Shown: positions 21,668-33,250 of the stretch, piece after piece
Layout: each line of letters starts with the position of its first letter
Position numbering within the stretch: the stretch's first letter is position 1
DNA from: Tenodera sinensis
Lineage: Eukaryota; Arthropoda; Insecta; Mantodea; Mantidae
DNA length: 64,000 bases
Assembly (NCBI GenBank): GCA_030765045.1
Contig: CM060967.1
Coordinates: forward strand, 121,639,934-121,703,933
Reading direction: 5' to 3'
Notes under the pieces: generated by a model
Told to the model about the DNA's origin: nothing
The model's database searches: none
What the model saw: the letters and a program-made list of their open reading frames with translations, nothing else
Made by a program: the position numbers and the translations under genes

Positions 21668-22085
21668 CAGAGTAAACAGGACTACAGGGCTATTGCCACA
21701 TAATTCAAAATATGGATTTCATTTGTGATAAAAACATCTTCAATATATCATTTTAATCAAAATCGTTACTTGTTTTCGACAAAAGCAACATTTTCGAAAA
21801 CGTTTCCATGTAAAGCGTAGTTTAGGGTGGAGAAATTTTCTTCAGAATCTTCGTGTCATCATCCTTGAAAGATGTTAAACTTAAATAGCAAGTGATTTTT
21901 AACCGGCTTTTCGTTTTTGAGTTATGCTGTCCACAGAATGACAGACACACCACAGGCACATACGGGCCTTTTTCTAAAAAGGCTCTTTTTGAATTCAGGG
22001 TGCCTCAAAACATATATTTCCGACGAGATCTCTTGGATGAAATACAATACTTCCTCTACTTAATATACGTAGTAGAGAAACTAAG
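21668..22085 (+). repeat. Family M copy M4a (3' half)
   Basis: Plus orientation from AGAGTAAACAGGACTACAGG to the hairpin end CTTCCTCTACTTAATATACG and GTAGAGAAAC. Joined directly to an inverted partner. Confidence 0.8.
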
Positions 22086-22443
22086 AATGAAGATCTCGTT
22101 AAACCAATCTATTTCTAATGAATTCCTCTTTGTGATTGGAGTCATTTTGGAGATATTCCTTGGCTGAATTTTGCGATACGGATGAATTTCTCAAATGGCA
22201 GCTCGTTCTCTTAGCCATCCAAACAGACTGGAATTTCAAAGCCTTAATATTGCAACCAGATTTACAATATTTGACTATCACTTAAAGTGTGCTATATTCC
22301 GATATTCCCCTTGCACCTACAAGAAAATGAGTAAAACAGTTATTTCTGCAAATGTTTATCTCTATTTCCATGAAGAATATAGAGGAATAAATGTTTATAA
22401 CAATAATTTTCATACGTGCAGAGAATGTCATGTGAGTGCATGT
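22086..22443 (-). repeat. Family M copy M4b (inverted partner)
   Basis: Minus orientation from AGATCTCGTTAAACC to the terminal GAATGTCATGTGAGTGCA. The M4a/M4b junction is the same as at 38098. Confidence 0.8.
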
Positions 22444-22960
22444 ATATAACTGTTTCTTTTGTTGTGTGTAGATGTGTAGAGTGAGGGGAACACTTTAGGG
22501 AGATTGTTGGCTGCGCAATAAAGCTGGAAGACACGTTATTACTCATAGTGCCCCCTACTGGGGTGACTGGAGAGAAACAAGGGACTGGAAACTGAGCTGT
22601 TGCAGCAGTACTTGAGCCGGAACAGCTTGCCCAGTAGAACCAAGCCAATATTATCCCTACAAAACACACACAAAAAATGTTGATATTTCCCGTATAGAGA
22701 AGCAGTTTCATTCCTTTTTTGTTCCCAACTAGTGAGCATGAAAAGTATCGTATTCCACAAAAAATGCGATACCGATATTTCAATGGAAATGTATGTGCTG
22801 AGGTTCCCTGAACTTGGTTCCATGTGCGTCTAGTCAGTTTATTGATATACGATAAGTGCCAGGCTAATGCTACATACATGTCCTTGTGGTATTAGTGCTA
22901 GCCACTCACCAGACAATACACATATGCGTAACAATTACAAAATGAAACTTTTTAAACTAC
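22444..22960. other. unassigned intronic stretch
   Basis: Contains a 179-codon minus frame (22340-22879), partly inside M4b, with no recognisable domain. Confidence 0.3.
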
Positions 22961-22964
22961 TGTG

Positions 22965-23250
22965 ACGCCGGCCGCGGCGCAAAACAAAGGGTGGTAGGGT
23001 TCACCGCGCGGGCTCGGCGTGTATCAAAGGCACTCAACGTCACGCTGCCACTGCTTTGAAACACGTGACAACATACCTACAGAACAAGAAGGGGATTTTT
23101 CTAGATTATTCAAGGAGAGTCCGGCAGCCGGCGTGTTTGATGAAGCTCGAATAGGCTCCGTGACGCCATTCCCGCTATATAAGGAGGCGAAGCAACAACC
23201 AATGCGCCAACTATCCAACAGGCACCCGTTGCTAAATGCGAGCCGAAACA
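22965..23250 (+). repeat. Dispersed repeat R3 with TATA box, copy 1
   Basis: Similar over about 270 bases to 48103-48378: GACGCCGGCC start, ATCAAAGGCACTCAACGTC, CATGACAAC-type segment, and a shared CGCTATATAAG(G/T)AGGCGA with TATATAAG at 23176-23183. GC-richer than its surroundings. A conserved TATA box would fit a solo LTR, but TG..CA ends and a target duplication were not established. Confidence 0.55.
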
Positions 23251-24095
23251 CTACAACCATGCGAAAATCAACATTTTTTAGGATGGCCACGACTCGCGCT
23301 CATCCACCCTCGCGCTCAGTCTATCATTCTGATATTGGCCATTCTGTCGATGATTTTCTTCGTTCTTGCCGATAATTTTATCAGCTCTCGAGACAAAATA
23401 TAGTAAAAACAATTAAAATATTTTATAGTATGTAATGTCTTTGCTTTGATGGACATTGAAAATGTTTTAAAACTTCTTTCAGCATTTAATTTTTTTTAAA
23501 GCTAAACAAATTTTCAGAATTTGAAGCCAAAAGTCACATAAATGGAGCACACATTGGAAAAATTCTAGGACCATAGCATAAAATTTAATGCGCATGAATC
23601 AGTGTGTTAAAAATACAAGGTCGAGAAACCCCACACATGCATCATGATCATGAGTCAGATTGCCTGTTTGTTACACCTTCCCTCTTTTATCTAGTAGTCT
23701 CATTCCTCAGATTCGCAGCTTTTCCCTTGCGTCGAGATACTGTTGAATTTGGTTGTTTTTTAGCCCTTTTAGCCCACATTTTGTTCAAATACTGCAGAAA
23801 GGGGGCATTTAAATATAAGACATATCGCATTTAAAGTCTGCGTTAGACCTCTAAAGATGGCGGAACAGGAAAAATTTCACTGCCTACTAGTGACTGAAGG
23901 ACTGGGGAATATTTATATGTATGAACCTAATAATAATTATTAGGTTGTCAGCTTGATAATTTTTCTGTCATTTTTCAGTCACATAAATTATTTCTAGGAA
24001 GTGATCGGAGACAATATGTGAAAACAGAATCTGAATTTATAAAGCTTGATTTCCTTTCATCAAATCTGAAAGGTGCTAACATGTTCTCTTTAACC
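23251..24095. other. unassigned intronic stretch
   Basis: No feature recognised. Confidence 0.3.
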
Positions 24096-24312
24096 CTCCA
24101 GGTGTCACTAAGGTCTTGAGAGACCCCACGTTTATTTAAACGTTGGAGCTTTCGATCAAACGCACCTATGCAATCGCCTGACTAGGACATCCAGTATTAC
24201 ACCTTACTCGACTGTTTGGTGGAGCAACAACCTGATCTGTTAATTCCTTTAGTTCTAAGAATGACTAATCGGCAGTTATGTGTCGCAGAGTTCAACCAAA
24301 CTCTGTGCACCT

Positions 24313-24377
24313 ACTCAAGCTTTCGATCATTTGATTCTCCATGGTCTTCATCAGGAATGCTCGAAAGCTTGAGTTTC
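24313..24377 (-). other. Hammerhead-like motif between inverted arms
   Basis: Arms CTCAAGCTTTCGA..CAT at both ends pair over 17 bases with one mismatch. On the minus strand the order is arm, CTGATGA (24354-24348), a spacer of 22 bases, CGAAA (24325-24321), arm. CTGATGA and GAAA in that order next to stem III are the conserved hammerhead boxes, known from Penelope-like retroelements. Stems I and II are not convincing, so this is at best a decayed ribozyme. A related arm sequence (GAGCTTTCGATCAAACG) occurs at 24146-24163. Confidence 0.35.
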
Positions 24378-24520
24378 ATAAATCTGCCACGGCTGATCAC
24401 CCGAGAATCAATTATTACGTATTATTTGTCCAGTCTAGTAAGATACTGATAATAAAAACCCTGCATATTTAAGCTAACTGAAGCTAAATATGGCAATGAA
24501 GGAAAAATACAACTAAAAAC

Positions 24521-25434
24521 ATCTGATGTGTTGCATTCACATGACTTTCTCTACTCCTGCACTAACCATTCTTACAAATCCTTATTCTTGTATCTTGTTC
24601 GTATTAGTTGAGATAAACATTTACAGAAATTATCTTCTTACTTCCTTTGCTTATTTCCTTGTGGGAGCAAGGGGAATTTGAGCGATAGTCAAATCTTTTA
24701 GCTTTGAGATTCAGTTCTGTTTGCACGATTAATATACAAAATAAAAATGAATACAATGTTATATTTGGCAAGTATAAGTTTACCAAAACTCGTACAAATA
24801 ACAAGGCATATCTGCGAAACTGTCCACTCATAAAAAAAATTATTTTGACTTCAACTGTGTATTTTAGCAAGATCTACATTTTTTCTATGGTAAGATTTAG
24901 TCTATCTCTTACGGTTTACCACTTAGGCAAAATTCATCCAGAGTAAATACGACTACAGGGGCTAAAGTCAGCAAATTTAAAATATACGTTTCATTTGTCA
25001 TTAAAATACCTAAAAAATATGGCATTTTAATCAAAATCGTTACAGCCATTTTCAAGAAAATCACATTTTTCGAAACATTTTCCAGGTAAAGGTTAGTTAG
25101 GGTGAAGGAATTCTCTTCAAAACCTCCGTGTCGCATGGTTGAAAGACACTAACTTAAATACCAATTTCGCTTTTTAACCGACTTCTCGTTTTTGAGTTAT
25201 GCTGTCCATAGACTGACAGACACAGACACAGACACAGGCACACCCACGCACACACAGACACACACACACACACACACGCGCACACACACACGCACGCGGA
25301 GCTTTTTCTAAACATGCTATTTTTGGAATTAGGGGCTCTCAAAACACATATTTCCGGTGAAATCTCGACATCGAATTTTTGGGTGGCATACAATACTTTC
25401 TCTACTTTAGCATGCGCAGTAGAGAAAGAAAAAA
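24521..25434 (+). repeat. Family M copy M5 (near full length)
   Basis: Runs from ATCTGATGTGTTGCATTCAC through ACTTTCTCTACTCCTG to CTTTCTCTACTTTAGCATGC and GTAGAGAAAG. An imperfect CA/CG array lies at 25218-25296, at the family's fixed microsatellite site. 25435-25795 holds nothing recognised. Confidence 0.88.
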
Positions 25435-25799
25435 TAAATTCAAGTATACAAGGACAAAAATGTGCTGAGGGCACACTAGGTCCCGCACGACTAACGGTGT
25501 TCTGCCAGGACGCGCGCCTAACATTCCAAATGCAAGATTTATACGAGTGTGGGGGTCGTTTAATTGCAGAGAGGACAGAAAATGATGTGATATGATAAAC
25601 TAAAATGGTGCGCTAAGACCCGAAAGAGATTCCGTTTTTCAAATCCGCAGTTTTCCTTCTCCGACGTAATAATTCCTGAGTATTCTCGCAGCTTATATAC
25701 GTATATTGCACTTATCGTCTCAGCTTGCCGCCGTAACAAGCCACTCGTCATCATGCTGTGGCAAATGTCAAAGGCAGCCCGATCGATCGATCAACCCTG

Positions 25800-25925
25800 A
25801 GATTTTATTCACTTAAGAAAGTTTTCCCGTAACCACGGGAAGCTAAGCACTCGAGGAAGATAGCCCGGGCAATGGATTGGAAAAGAGACTTGGAAATCCT
25901 TTAGCAAGTAAGTGGTTTTCTGTGT
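25800..25925 (+). repeat. Possible 5S-rRNA-derived SINE fragment
   Basis: CCACGGGAAGCTAAGCACTC, then GCCCGGGCAATGGATTGG followed by GAGAC, parallels the second half of animal 5S rRNA (GAAGCTAAGCA, GTACTTGGATGGG, GAGAC). The first half is absent. Could be a SINE3-type relic or chance. 25926-26276 is unassigned. Confidence 0.35.
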
Positions 25926-26219
25926 GTTTCCACTACACAAAATACAATGAACGTCAAGCCACTTGAAATAAATCCTTGAAAGAGAAGTAACTAGAAGGCG
26001 CCAAGCCTATTCGCTATTGCGTTATGGTAAATTTGAATTTTCTACGTGCTAAAATAAGATTTTCTTCATGGGAATCTTTAAAATAGCAACTTCGGTCTGG
26101 AAGAGGAAAATACAGCTCCTTTTAGTTAAGAGTAATAGAAACTCCATCTGCTTGGGCAATAAATTATAGGGGAGGCAATAGGTACTAGTCTTCTTTATTT
26201 CTTTACCTGATTACCTTCC

Positions 26220-26530
26220 CCTTATGTAGGACTTATGCCCTCTAGGACTTACAATGCAGTGCATAGGGTCAGATGCCTATCGGGGAGCAGAGGAATCTAT
26301 GGACCGGACAAAGTAAAGACCTGGAAGCACGTATTCAGCCAAGCACCAGGTATGATAGTGAGGAAGAGGATGATATGAAATGCAGGTGAAATCGATGGTT
26401 GGAAAAGTGATAATGTAGCAATTGATTGAATGAACGGTGGGGGAAACCGGAGAACCCGGAGCAAACCCGCCCTGACGCCGCTTCGTCCGCCACGAATACC
26501 ATATGCGGGTCATTGGGATCGAACCCAGTT
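26220..26530 (-). repeat. tRNA-derived SINE, family A, head-truncated
   Basis: Minus orientation: B box GGTTCGATCCC, CGCATATGGTATTCGTGG, core CTCCGGGTTCTCCGGTTTCC, and the 3' part ACCTGGTGCTTGGCTGA. The A box is missing; the head is cut at about 26530. Confidence 0.8.
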
Positions 26531-26544
26531 ATCAATCATTTTTC

Positions 26545-26690
26545 TATGGTTGTATAAGACAAACGCACACACCCGGAAGAATTAAACGAAATATTCGCCA
26601 GGAAATTGCTAGTACTTCTCAAATTCAACTACAGCGAGTGATGGATAGTTTTCTAAAGAGGTACAAACTACATACACAACGATGGTGTCC
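26545..26690 (+). pseudogene. Possible transposase C-terminal fragment
   Basis: The plus frame reads NIRQEIASTSQIQLQRVMDS and FLKRYKLHTQ. The pattern I-R-Q-E-I ... M-x-S-F-x-x-R resembles the C-terminus of mariner-like transposases common in insects. No catalytic region is present. Tentative. Confidence 0.28.
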
Positions 26691-26699
26691 AGTTTCAGC

Positions 26700-28184
26700 A
26701 TCCCCTTTCATAAAGTTGGTATCTAAAGCGTTTAAAAGAAATTTTGAAATGTTGGTGTATGGTTTCATCTGCGCCTATATGATAGTGCAACCCGTTCGGA
26801 GGCTTTTTGCACTCCCGGTAATAAAACAGTATGCATCCTCACTGAGGAAATTCCTTTACAATACAAGTATACAATGGTTTTCACATTTTAAATCACTAAT
26901 CCTTGAGTCCTTTCGTAAAGCATGTTGGCTTTCACGTATATAAGTCAGCAAGCCAGCATATAGGGTATTATGGGCATTCGTGCGCAGATTTCGCCTGATG
27001 ATAGATTCAAACATGAATAAAAAGGTCCAATCACAAATTTAGCTATCATTAACTTTAAAGAATATAATTGAATATAATTGAATACATAACCTGGCAACAG
27101 GATACCACACATAATATTTGCTTTGTTAAATCGACTTCCACTATCATGCGCGCGTTCACATCTACGACTAGTAAACATTCAAAGTAGGCCACTACTCGAA
27201 AACTGGTTTCGCAACGTATCTGTGTGTTTACCAGCTGCTAAAAGGGAGCTTCTGGTGCAGTTTTCGGGGAGGTTTTCAGTTTTTATTGCCAAAATTCCTG
27301 ATCTTCCACTCTACACATGCAAAAGTTCCACGATTACCAAGCCATGTTCACAAATTTATTTCAATAGACACGTTGGAATCCAGTTCTTTAATACTTTGTG
27401 GGTAAACCATTTTAGCAACAAATGGAAAAAGGACAAAGCTCGAACGTTCCATTATAATTGTAGAAGTAAATGATAAAGCAGTGTTTACATATTGACAACC
27501 ACACATAATACCATTTTTATTGTTTATTTATGCAACAATGCACTATAGAGGAAAATGGTAGAGAAAGTTGTGTTTCAACTTAACGTCAAGATATCTCCGT
27601 TGAGGTCTGCGCACAAATACATCGGTTTAAAAGTAAATTATGGTGCAGCCATGTTTACTGGCACGCAAGCAACAATGATACTGATGACCTTTCATAAGAG
27701 AAAAGTGCAGTTTGAGTTCATAAATAAATGCTTCTTTAAAAATAATCTACTCGGTTCTAAAAAGCTGCAGAATCGTGCACTAAAAATGGTAACACGCGAG
27801 CTGTTGTTTTTCTCACCCTGAGTACTGCAGTTTAACCCTCTCTTGGCATGTTTCATACTGTAGCTACGTCAACTCCCTCATTAGAAATTATAATTGCTTC
27901 CTTCCAACGCGATACGCCACTCATTTGTCTCTGGAATATTTCATACCACTATACCACATCTAGTGCACACGTACCACAACACAAACTATGGACTATCTCC
28001 ATTTCTCCCTGCACCCGGTCAATTCGGTGTGGCATATTAACGTGCTTATTGCATATATTAATTTTAAAGGCGAGCATTTGGTTTGATTAATTTATATAAA
28101 GATTTATTAATATAAAAGTAAATCCCATAGCCCTATACAATGCCTACTGTACCACTATCACCAGAAAAACATCAAGAACTTGTA
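26700..28184. other. unassigned intronic stretch
   Basis: Several chance frames of 80-116 codons without recognisable domains. Confidence 0.3.
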
Positions 28185-28774
28185 TATACTAGGTGAGTCA
28201 GCCGCGCCTTATTTTTTTGGAAGGTAGGCCACCCATCTAACGGAATGTGCGCCTTAGTCCAGTTTTGCGCTTACTAAAATGTATTGCTTGACGTTCTTAA
28301 AGAGAGGAATGCGCAAAATTGAGAGCAACAGTGCTTTAAGGGACAGAACGTACTCCTCGCTAAACTACACCTCAAAAACATACGACTCTTTTACTCAGAG
28401 CGAATTCCGGTTCCCATCCGATTTTACAAACTTTGTATTAGAGTATACATAGCAACGTAATTCAGTAAACGGCTCGGAAAATATGGACCTATCATATGAG
28501 TACACTAACAACGTCAGCTAAAAAGAAAATGGCGGATTCTTGTACTTAGAGCAGGGGTTGCTTGCCAAAAATTAGGGAAAATTTAGACACGCCTCTACCA
28601 TCATGGACCCGTACAGTCAAAACGGACATGTTATTAAACAACAGTTTATTTACATTTTTGCGTGAACTACGCCTCGTACATCTCAATATGCATAACAGCT
28701 TTTGCCATTTAAGTAATAATATTAAATCGCCTAGCAAATGATTAAAACTCAAGCCCGAAAACTTGCGAGGTGGC

Positions 28775-28905
28775 AATGGCACAGCGCCAGGCATGCAAGT
28801 CCATGAGCGGTAAGTGCTCATAGTCAAGTCTCGAAATAGCTGAATAGGATTGTGACGGGCTCTCTGCGCTAACCCCCAAAGACACAGGTTCAAGTCTCAG
28901 CATTG
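28775..28905 (+). repeat. Possible tRNA-like SINE fragment
   Basis: TGGCACAGCGCCAGGC resembles an A box and GGTTCAAGTCTC (28883-28894) a B box; spacing is longer than in a tRNA. An A-free T-run follows. Weak. Confidence 0.3.
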
Positions 28906-29311
28906 TAAATATTTTTTTTTAATGGTCATCAAAACTTGGAAACCGAATTCACAATCTAATTATGAAATCCCTGAGGGTTTAGGACATTATAATTTAAATC
29001 GTTTTTAGCTGTCTGCATTTTTAATAGCACAATAAATCATTGTGTGCAAAATTGTTAAATTCCATGTTAAACTCTGACAATGTAATTTCCTTGCTTTCTG
29101 TGTTTAAATGTGTATGAATGATCCTTATTTCAATTGCACCTACCTATAGGTGTGTTTAAACAACTACATAATTGTAGTTCACCAATAAAGAAACATAAAA
29201 CAATGTCATAAAACATAAATAAAACAATAAAAATGAATATAATAGTAGTTTTCAGAATAATAATTTGTAAATTGTGAGGATTGCACGGTAAAAAAGTAAA
29301 AGTACATGCAG

Positions 29312-29396
29312 GTGATTCGAACCACCTTCACAGCAGACAGATTACTTCGGAGTCTTGCGCTCGTTCCAACTTAGCTACCAAGTAACATGTGAGGTA
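29312..29396 (-). repeat. tRNA-like sequence (SINE head or tRNA relic)
   Basis: Minus strand: GGTAGCTAAGTTGGAACGAG as A box and GGTGGTTCGAATCACC as T arm with B box. The acceptor stem does not close, so this is not a functional tRNA gene. It lies inside the 28189-29647 element. Confidence 0.5.
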
Positions 29397-30354
29397 AACA
29401 TTCCATTTAAGATGTAATATTCGCTGATTCCAGTGAACATTTGCAGAAGTGCAAACGTCAGCTGTCGAAGTACGAATATATTAAAAAGCGATGTGATAAC
29501 ATCTATATTAGTACTAATTTCATCGTGTGTTTAACCTCCATGTTAAATACGCGGGTAGAACCTAGCAATGGGGTCGATGTTTTCAGGGTGGGGTATAAAA
29601 TGCGGATTGCATAAAACTCGAAAATAAGGGGCAGCTGACTCACCTGGTATAAAAAATCTGATGGTTTACACTCACATAACTTTCTCTAATCTTGTACTAA
29701 TCATTCTTACAAACTCTTATTCCTATATGTTCTTCGTGTTAGTTGAGATAAACATTTACAAAAATTATCATTTTTTTTATTTCCTTGTGGGTGCAAGGGG
29801 AATGAATATTAGAATACAGTAGGCTTTGAGCTATAGTCAAATAGTTTAAGCTTTGAGACTCCTCTCTCTTTGCACGCTTAACATATAAACAAATGAACGA
29901 CGATGTTGTATTACATAAAAGGTTTAAGTTTCCCGAAACTGACACAAATAACAAGGAATATATCTGAAATTGTTCACTCTACAAAATCGTTTATTTACAG
30001 ATAAATTATGTGTTTTAGCGAGATCTACATTTTTGGTATAGTAAGATTTTGTCTATCTCCTACGGTTTACATGTTATTCAAAAGGCATCCAGAGTAAACT
30101 GGACTACATAGGCTATAGCCAGAAAATTCAAGATGTACATTTCTTTTGTTATAAAAATATCTTTAACAAATTAATTTTAATAAAAATCGTTGGACATTTT
30201 CAAGAAAATAACAATTTTTCGAAAACTTTTCCATGTAAAGGGTAGTTTAGGGTGGTGCTATTTTTTTCAAGACCTTCGTGTGGCATTCTTGAAAGAAATT
30301 AAACTTAGATGCCAGCTTTGGCTTTTAACCGACTTTTCGTTTTTGAGTTATGCT

Positions 30355-30581
30355 AAAGGTTACTTCAACCCGGGACATAAAGTACTTACAATTGTAAGTC
30401 GCCCTGGGGGTATTTATCTCTCATGTGAGATTTCCTTGTGGTCTAACCGGGAAAACTACTAATCAGCTGGGTAGTTTAATGTCTTACTGGCAAGTTGGCC
30501 ATGGTAGCTTAGTGGTTAAAGCAGCCGCTCGATAAGCGGAAGATCCGTGGTTCAAAGTCCAGTTGTCCTGATTCCACATCT
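30355..30581 (+). repeat. tRNA-derived SINE, family E
   Basis: tRNA-like part 30496-30570: A box TAGCTTAGTGGTTAAAGC, anticodon stem CCGCT..AGCGG with GAT (Ile-like), B box GGTTCAAAGTCC. The preceding 140 bases also belong to the insertion but were not assigned. Confidence 0.6.
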
Positions 30582-31190
30582 TAGTATTTATGTTTGATAT
30601 TTTTCAGGGATGCGACAAGAAGCTTCTGAAGAAAATTGGTCCACCCTAAACTGCCCTTTACATGGAAAGTTTTCCCAAATTATTATTCTCATTAAAATGC
30701 CGTATGTTTCAGATACTTTTGACAAATAAAATGTATATCTTGAATTTTCTGGCTATAGCCCATGAAGTCCTATTTACTTTGGATGACTTTTGCATAACTG
30801 GTAAATCGTAAGAGATAAACCAAATCTTACTTTACAAAAAATATAGATCTTGCTAAAATACATAATTTGTCTTTGTCTTTTTTTTTTTTTTTTTTTTTTG
30901 GTAAAGATATTCCTCATTATTTGTGTACGTTTTGCAGAACTTGCAATTCCGCTGTTGATTTTTTTATATGTTAACCGTGCAAAGAGACCAGAATTTGAAA
31001 GCTTTAAAAGATTTGACTATCACTCAAAGCCTACTGTAGTCCCATATTCCCCTTGCACCTACAAGGAAATCAGCAATAAGATAATTTGTACAAATGTTTA
31101 TCTCAACTAACACGAAGATGATATACGAATAAGAGTTTGTAACAATGGTTAGCACAAGAGCAGGGACAGTCATGTGAATGCCACACCAGA
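30582..31190 (-). repeat. Family M copy M7, inverted inside M6
   Basis: Minus orientation from AGTATTTATGTTTGATAT to GGACAGTCATGTGAATGCCA. With M6 it makes a large imperfect palindrome around the SINE. Confidence 0.8.
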
Positions 31191-31305
31191 TATTTTTGGT
31201 TTCAGGAAGCCTGAAAATATACATTTCCGGTAAAATCTCGACATCGAATTTTTGAGTGCAGTACAACACTTCCTCTACTTACGATACGCAGTACAAAAAG
31301 TAAAA

Positions 31306-31805
31306 CTGTTGCCATTTTATCTAAAATTTAGTTGCCGTGTGCCTTAATTGGTGTTGTCTTGTAGTCTTTAGTCAAGAATGGCGCATAAAGAGGGTAGTCG
31401 AGATTTAATGATGTGTTCTGGAAGGGTAAGGCACTTTTATCAATTTATGTTCAGCACTGCTTGCAATGCTGTTAAAATTCTACATACAGGAGGGAGGGAA
31501 AGTTTCAATCGCGATTGTTCTATTTTGCCGGAGGGTGAAGAATAATAAAAAGTTAACGAGTGTAGCTGAAAAGTATTGTTGTTTCGCACCCCTTGGGCTA
31601 CAATGCACTCGATATTTTGAAGTTGTTGACTTCAAAGGCTAACGAGGCTCTGTGAGAATAGAACTAGCAGTGGAGTGCGTTTCGCCCCTATTCTACGATT
31701 TAACCTTCCGCTAGGCGTGTGGGTTAGAAGAACATGGTGTGTCGCGTGGGGCCCAATAGACCCTCGCTACGTTTTTGTGGTTATATGCGTGTATTCAATT
31801 TTTAT
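31306..31805. other. unassigned intronic stretch
   Basis: No feature recognised. Confidence 0.3.
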
Positions 31806-31807
31806 TT

Positions 31808-32668
31808 ACTTCCTCTACAGTGTATAGTAGGAGAAGTATTCTATTCCACCCAAATATTCGATGTCAAGATTTCACCGGAAATATCTTTGAGGTCCCCTAA
31901 ACCTCCCCCCCCCCCCCGCCCCCAAAAAAAAGGCATTTTTAGAAAAAAAGGTCCGTTTGTGTGTCTGTCAGCCTGTGGATAGTATAACTCAAAAACGGAA
32001 AGTCGGTTAAAAGCCAAAGTTGGTATTTAGGTTCAATGTCTTTCAAGGATGCGACACGAAGATTTTGAAGAAAATAGCCCCACCCTAAACTTTCCTTACA
32101 TGCAAATTTTTTCGAGAATTTTGATTTTCTTGTAAATGGCTCTAGCGATTTTGATTAAAATTCCATATATTCAAGACATTTTTATGACAAATGAAATGTA
32201 TATTTTGAATTTTCTAGCTATAGCCTATGTAGTTCTCTTTACTGTGGATGACTTTTGAATAACTCGTAAACCCTAAGAGGTAGACAAAGTCTTACTATAT
32301 AAAAATGTAGATCTTGCTAAAAGACACAATTTAGGTCGAAATAAATTTTTTGTAAAGTGAACTTTTTGGAGATATTTCTTGTTATTTGTGTAATTTTGGA
32401 TAACTTATATTTCTGTCAAATGGAACATCGCTGTTCATTTATGTTAAGCGTGCAAAGAGAACGAAATTTGAAAGCTTTTAAAGGTTTGACTATCGCCCAA
32501 AGCCTACTGTATTCCCATATTCCCCTTGTACCTACAAGGAAATAAACAATGATATATTTTCTGCAAATGTTTATCTCAACTAACACGATAAAGTTACAGG
32601 AATAAGAGATTGTAAGAATTGTTAGTACAAGAGTAGAGAAAGTCATTTGACTGTGACACATAAGATTT
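31808..32668 (-). repeat. Family M copy M8, full-length reference copy
   Basis: About 860 bases, uninterrupted. It begins with an imperfect hairpin (ACTTCCTCTACAG..TAGTAGGAGAAGT) and ends with GAGTAGAGAAAGTCATTTGA then TAAGATTTTTTG. Ordered landmarks: TTCCACCC, ATGTCAAGATTTCACCGGAA, CTCAAAAACGGAAAGTCGGT, GATGCGACACGAAGATTTTG, GTAGATCTTGCTAAAAG, TTTGGAGATATTTCTTGTTA, CCCCTTGTACCTACAAGG. No coding frame. The 12-mer ACTTTCTCTACT occurs near one tip and twice, inverted, as the hairpin of the other. The superfamily is unknown to me. Confidence 0.88.
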
Positions 32669-33250
32669 TTTGCTATTACAAAGGAAAAACGTATGTGAGC
32701 AATGTGTAACGAGAGTAGGCGCGCAGGGTGGCTGCTGTCTACAGCACATAACTGCTGAAATTCATTCTTGCAACAAAAAAAGTAAACTTTTAAGGATGTC
32801 GCTTCAGCTAACAGTCGAGAAAGGTGTAGTGTTAGATGTCCCAGTCACTCAATTACGTAGGTGCGTTCGTACAAAAACTATAACGTTTAAATAAATCTAA
32901 GGGTCCCCCTGGCCCCTAGCGACCAACGGAGGGTTAAAGTCTGTCACTCACTCGCATGTGACGCTATGAGAAAACAGAACACGCAAGTTAGGGAGGTCAG
33001 CTGTCCTAGACACAGAGAAGTCTTACTATAGCTACTAGCGAGCAGAGATTTTGTCGATAAAACTCTTAAATATGCCAGGAGCACCACTCAGGGGACTTGT
33101 GAAAAATTAATGCCTCACCCTGAAAGCAGAAAAACGAATCTCAGAGAAATGAATAATTTCTACCACAGGATTCAAGTCGTCCGTAACCGCTTGTGATTAG
33201 CGTTCTTCTTATCTTGCCTTATAATTTGCTAAAATATAATTGAAGGGTAA
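32669..33250. other. unassigned intronic stretch
   Basis: No feature recognised. Confidence 0.3.

Larger units (their letters stand above)
28189..29647. mobile_element. 1.46-kb non-autonomous TIR DNA transposon
   Basis: The ends CTAGGTGAGTCAGCCGCGCC and (inverted) CCAGGTGAGTCAGCTGCCCC continue into CTTATTTT on both sides: about 27 bases of terminal inverted repeat with four mismatches. TATA (or TA) flanks both ends (28185-28188, 29648-29651), pointing to a Tc1/mariner-type TA target. No transposase frame inside. Confidence 0.75.
29652..31305 (+). repeat. Family M copy M6, interrupted
   Basis: The plus copy runs 29652-30354 (to GTTTTTGAGTTATGCT) and resumes at 31192-31305 (TTTCAGGAAGCCTGAAAATA to the hairpin end). 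Between them sit a SINE and an inverted M copy. It begins immediately at the end of the 28189-29647 element. Confidence 0.8.

Noticed and set aside
22340..22879. 179-codon minus frame
   Set aside because: Overlaps a family M copy and shows no domain or coding bias.
30496..30570. Functional tRNA genes (here and at 29312, 41180, 46277, 63213)
   Set aside because: A and B boxes are present but acceptor stems do not close and repeat bodies follow; they are SINE heads.
31808..32668. Family M as a Helitron
   Set aside because: There is a terminal hairpin, but no CTRR end and no clear A|T insertion site.
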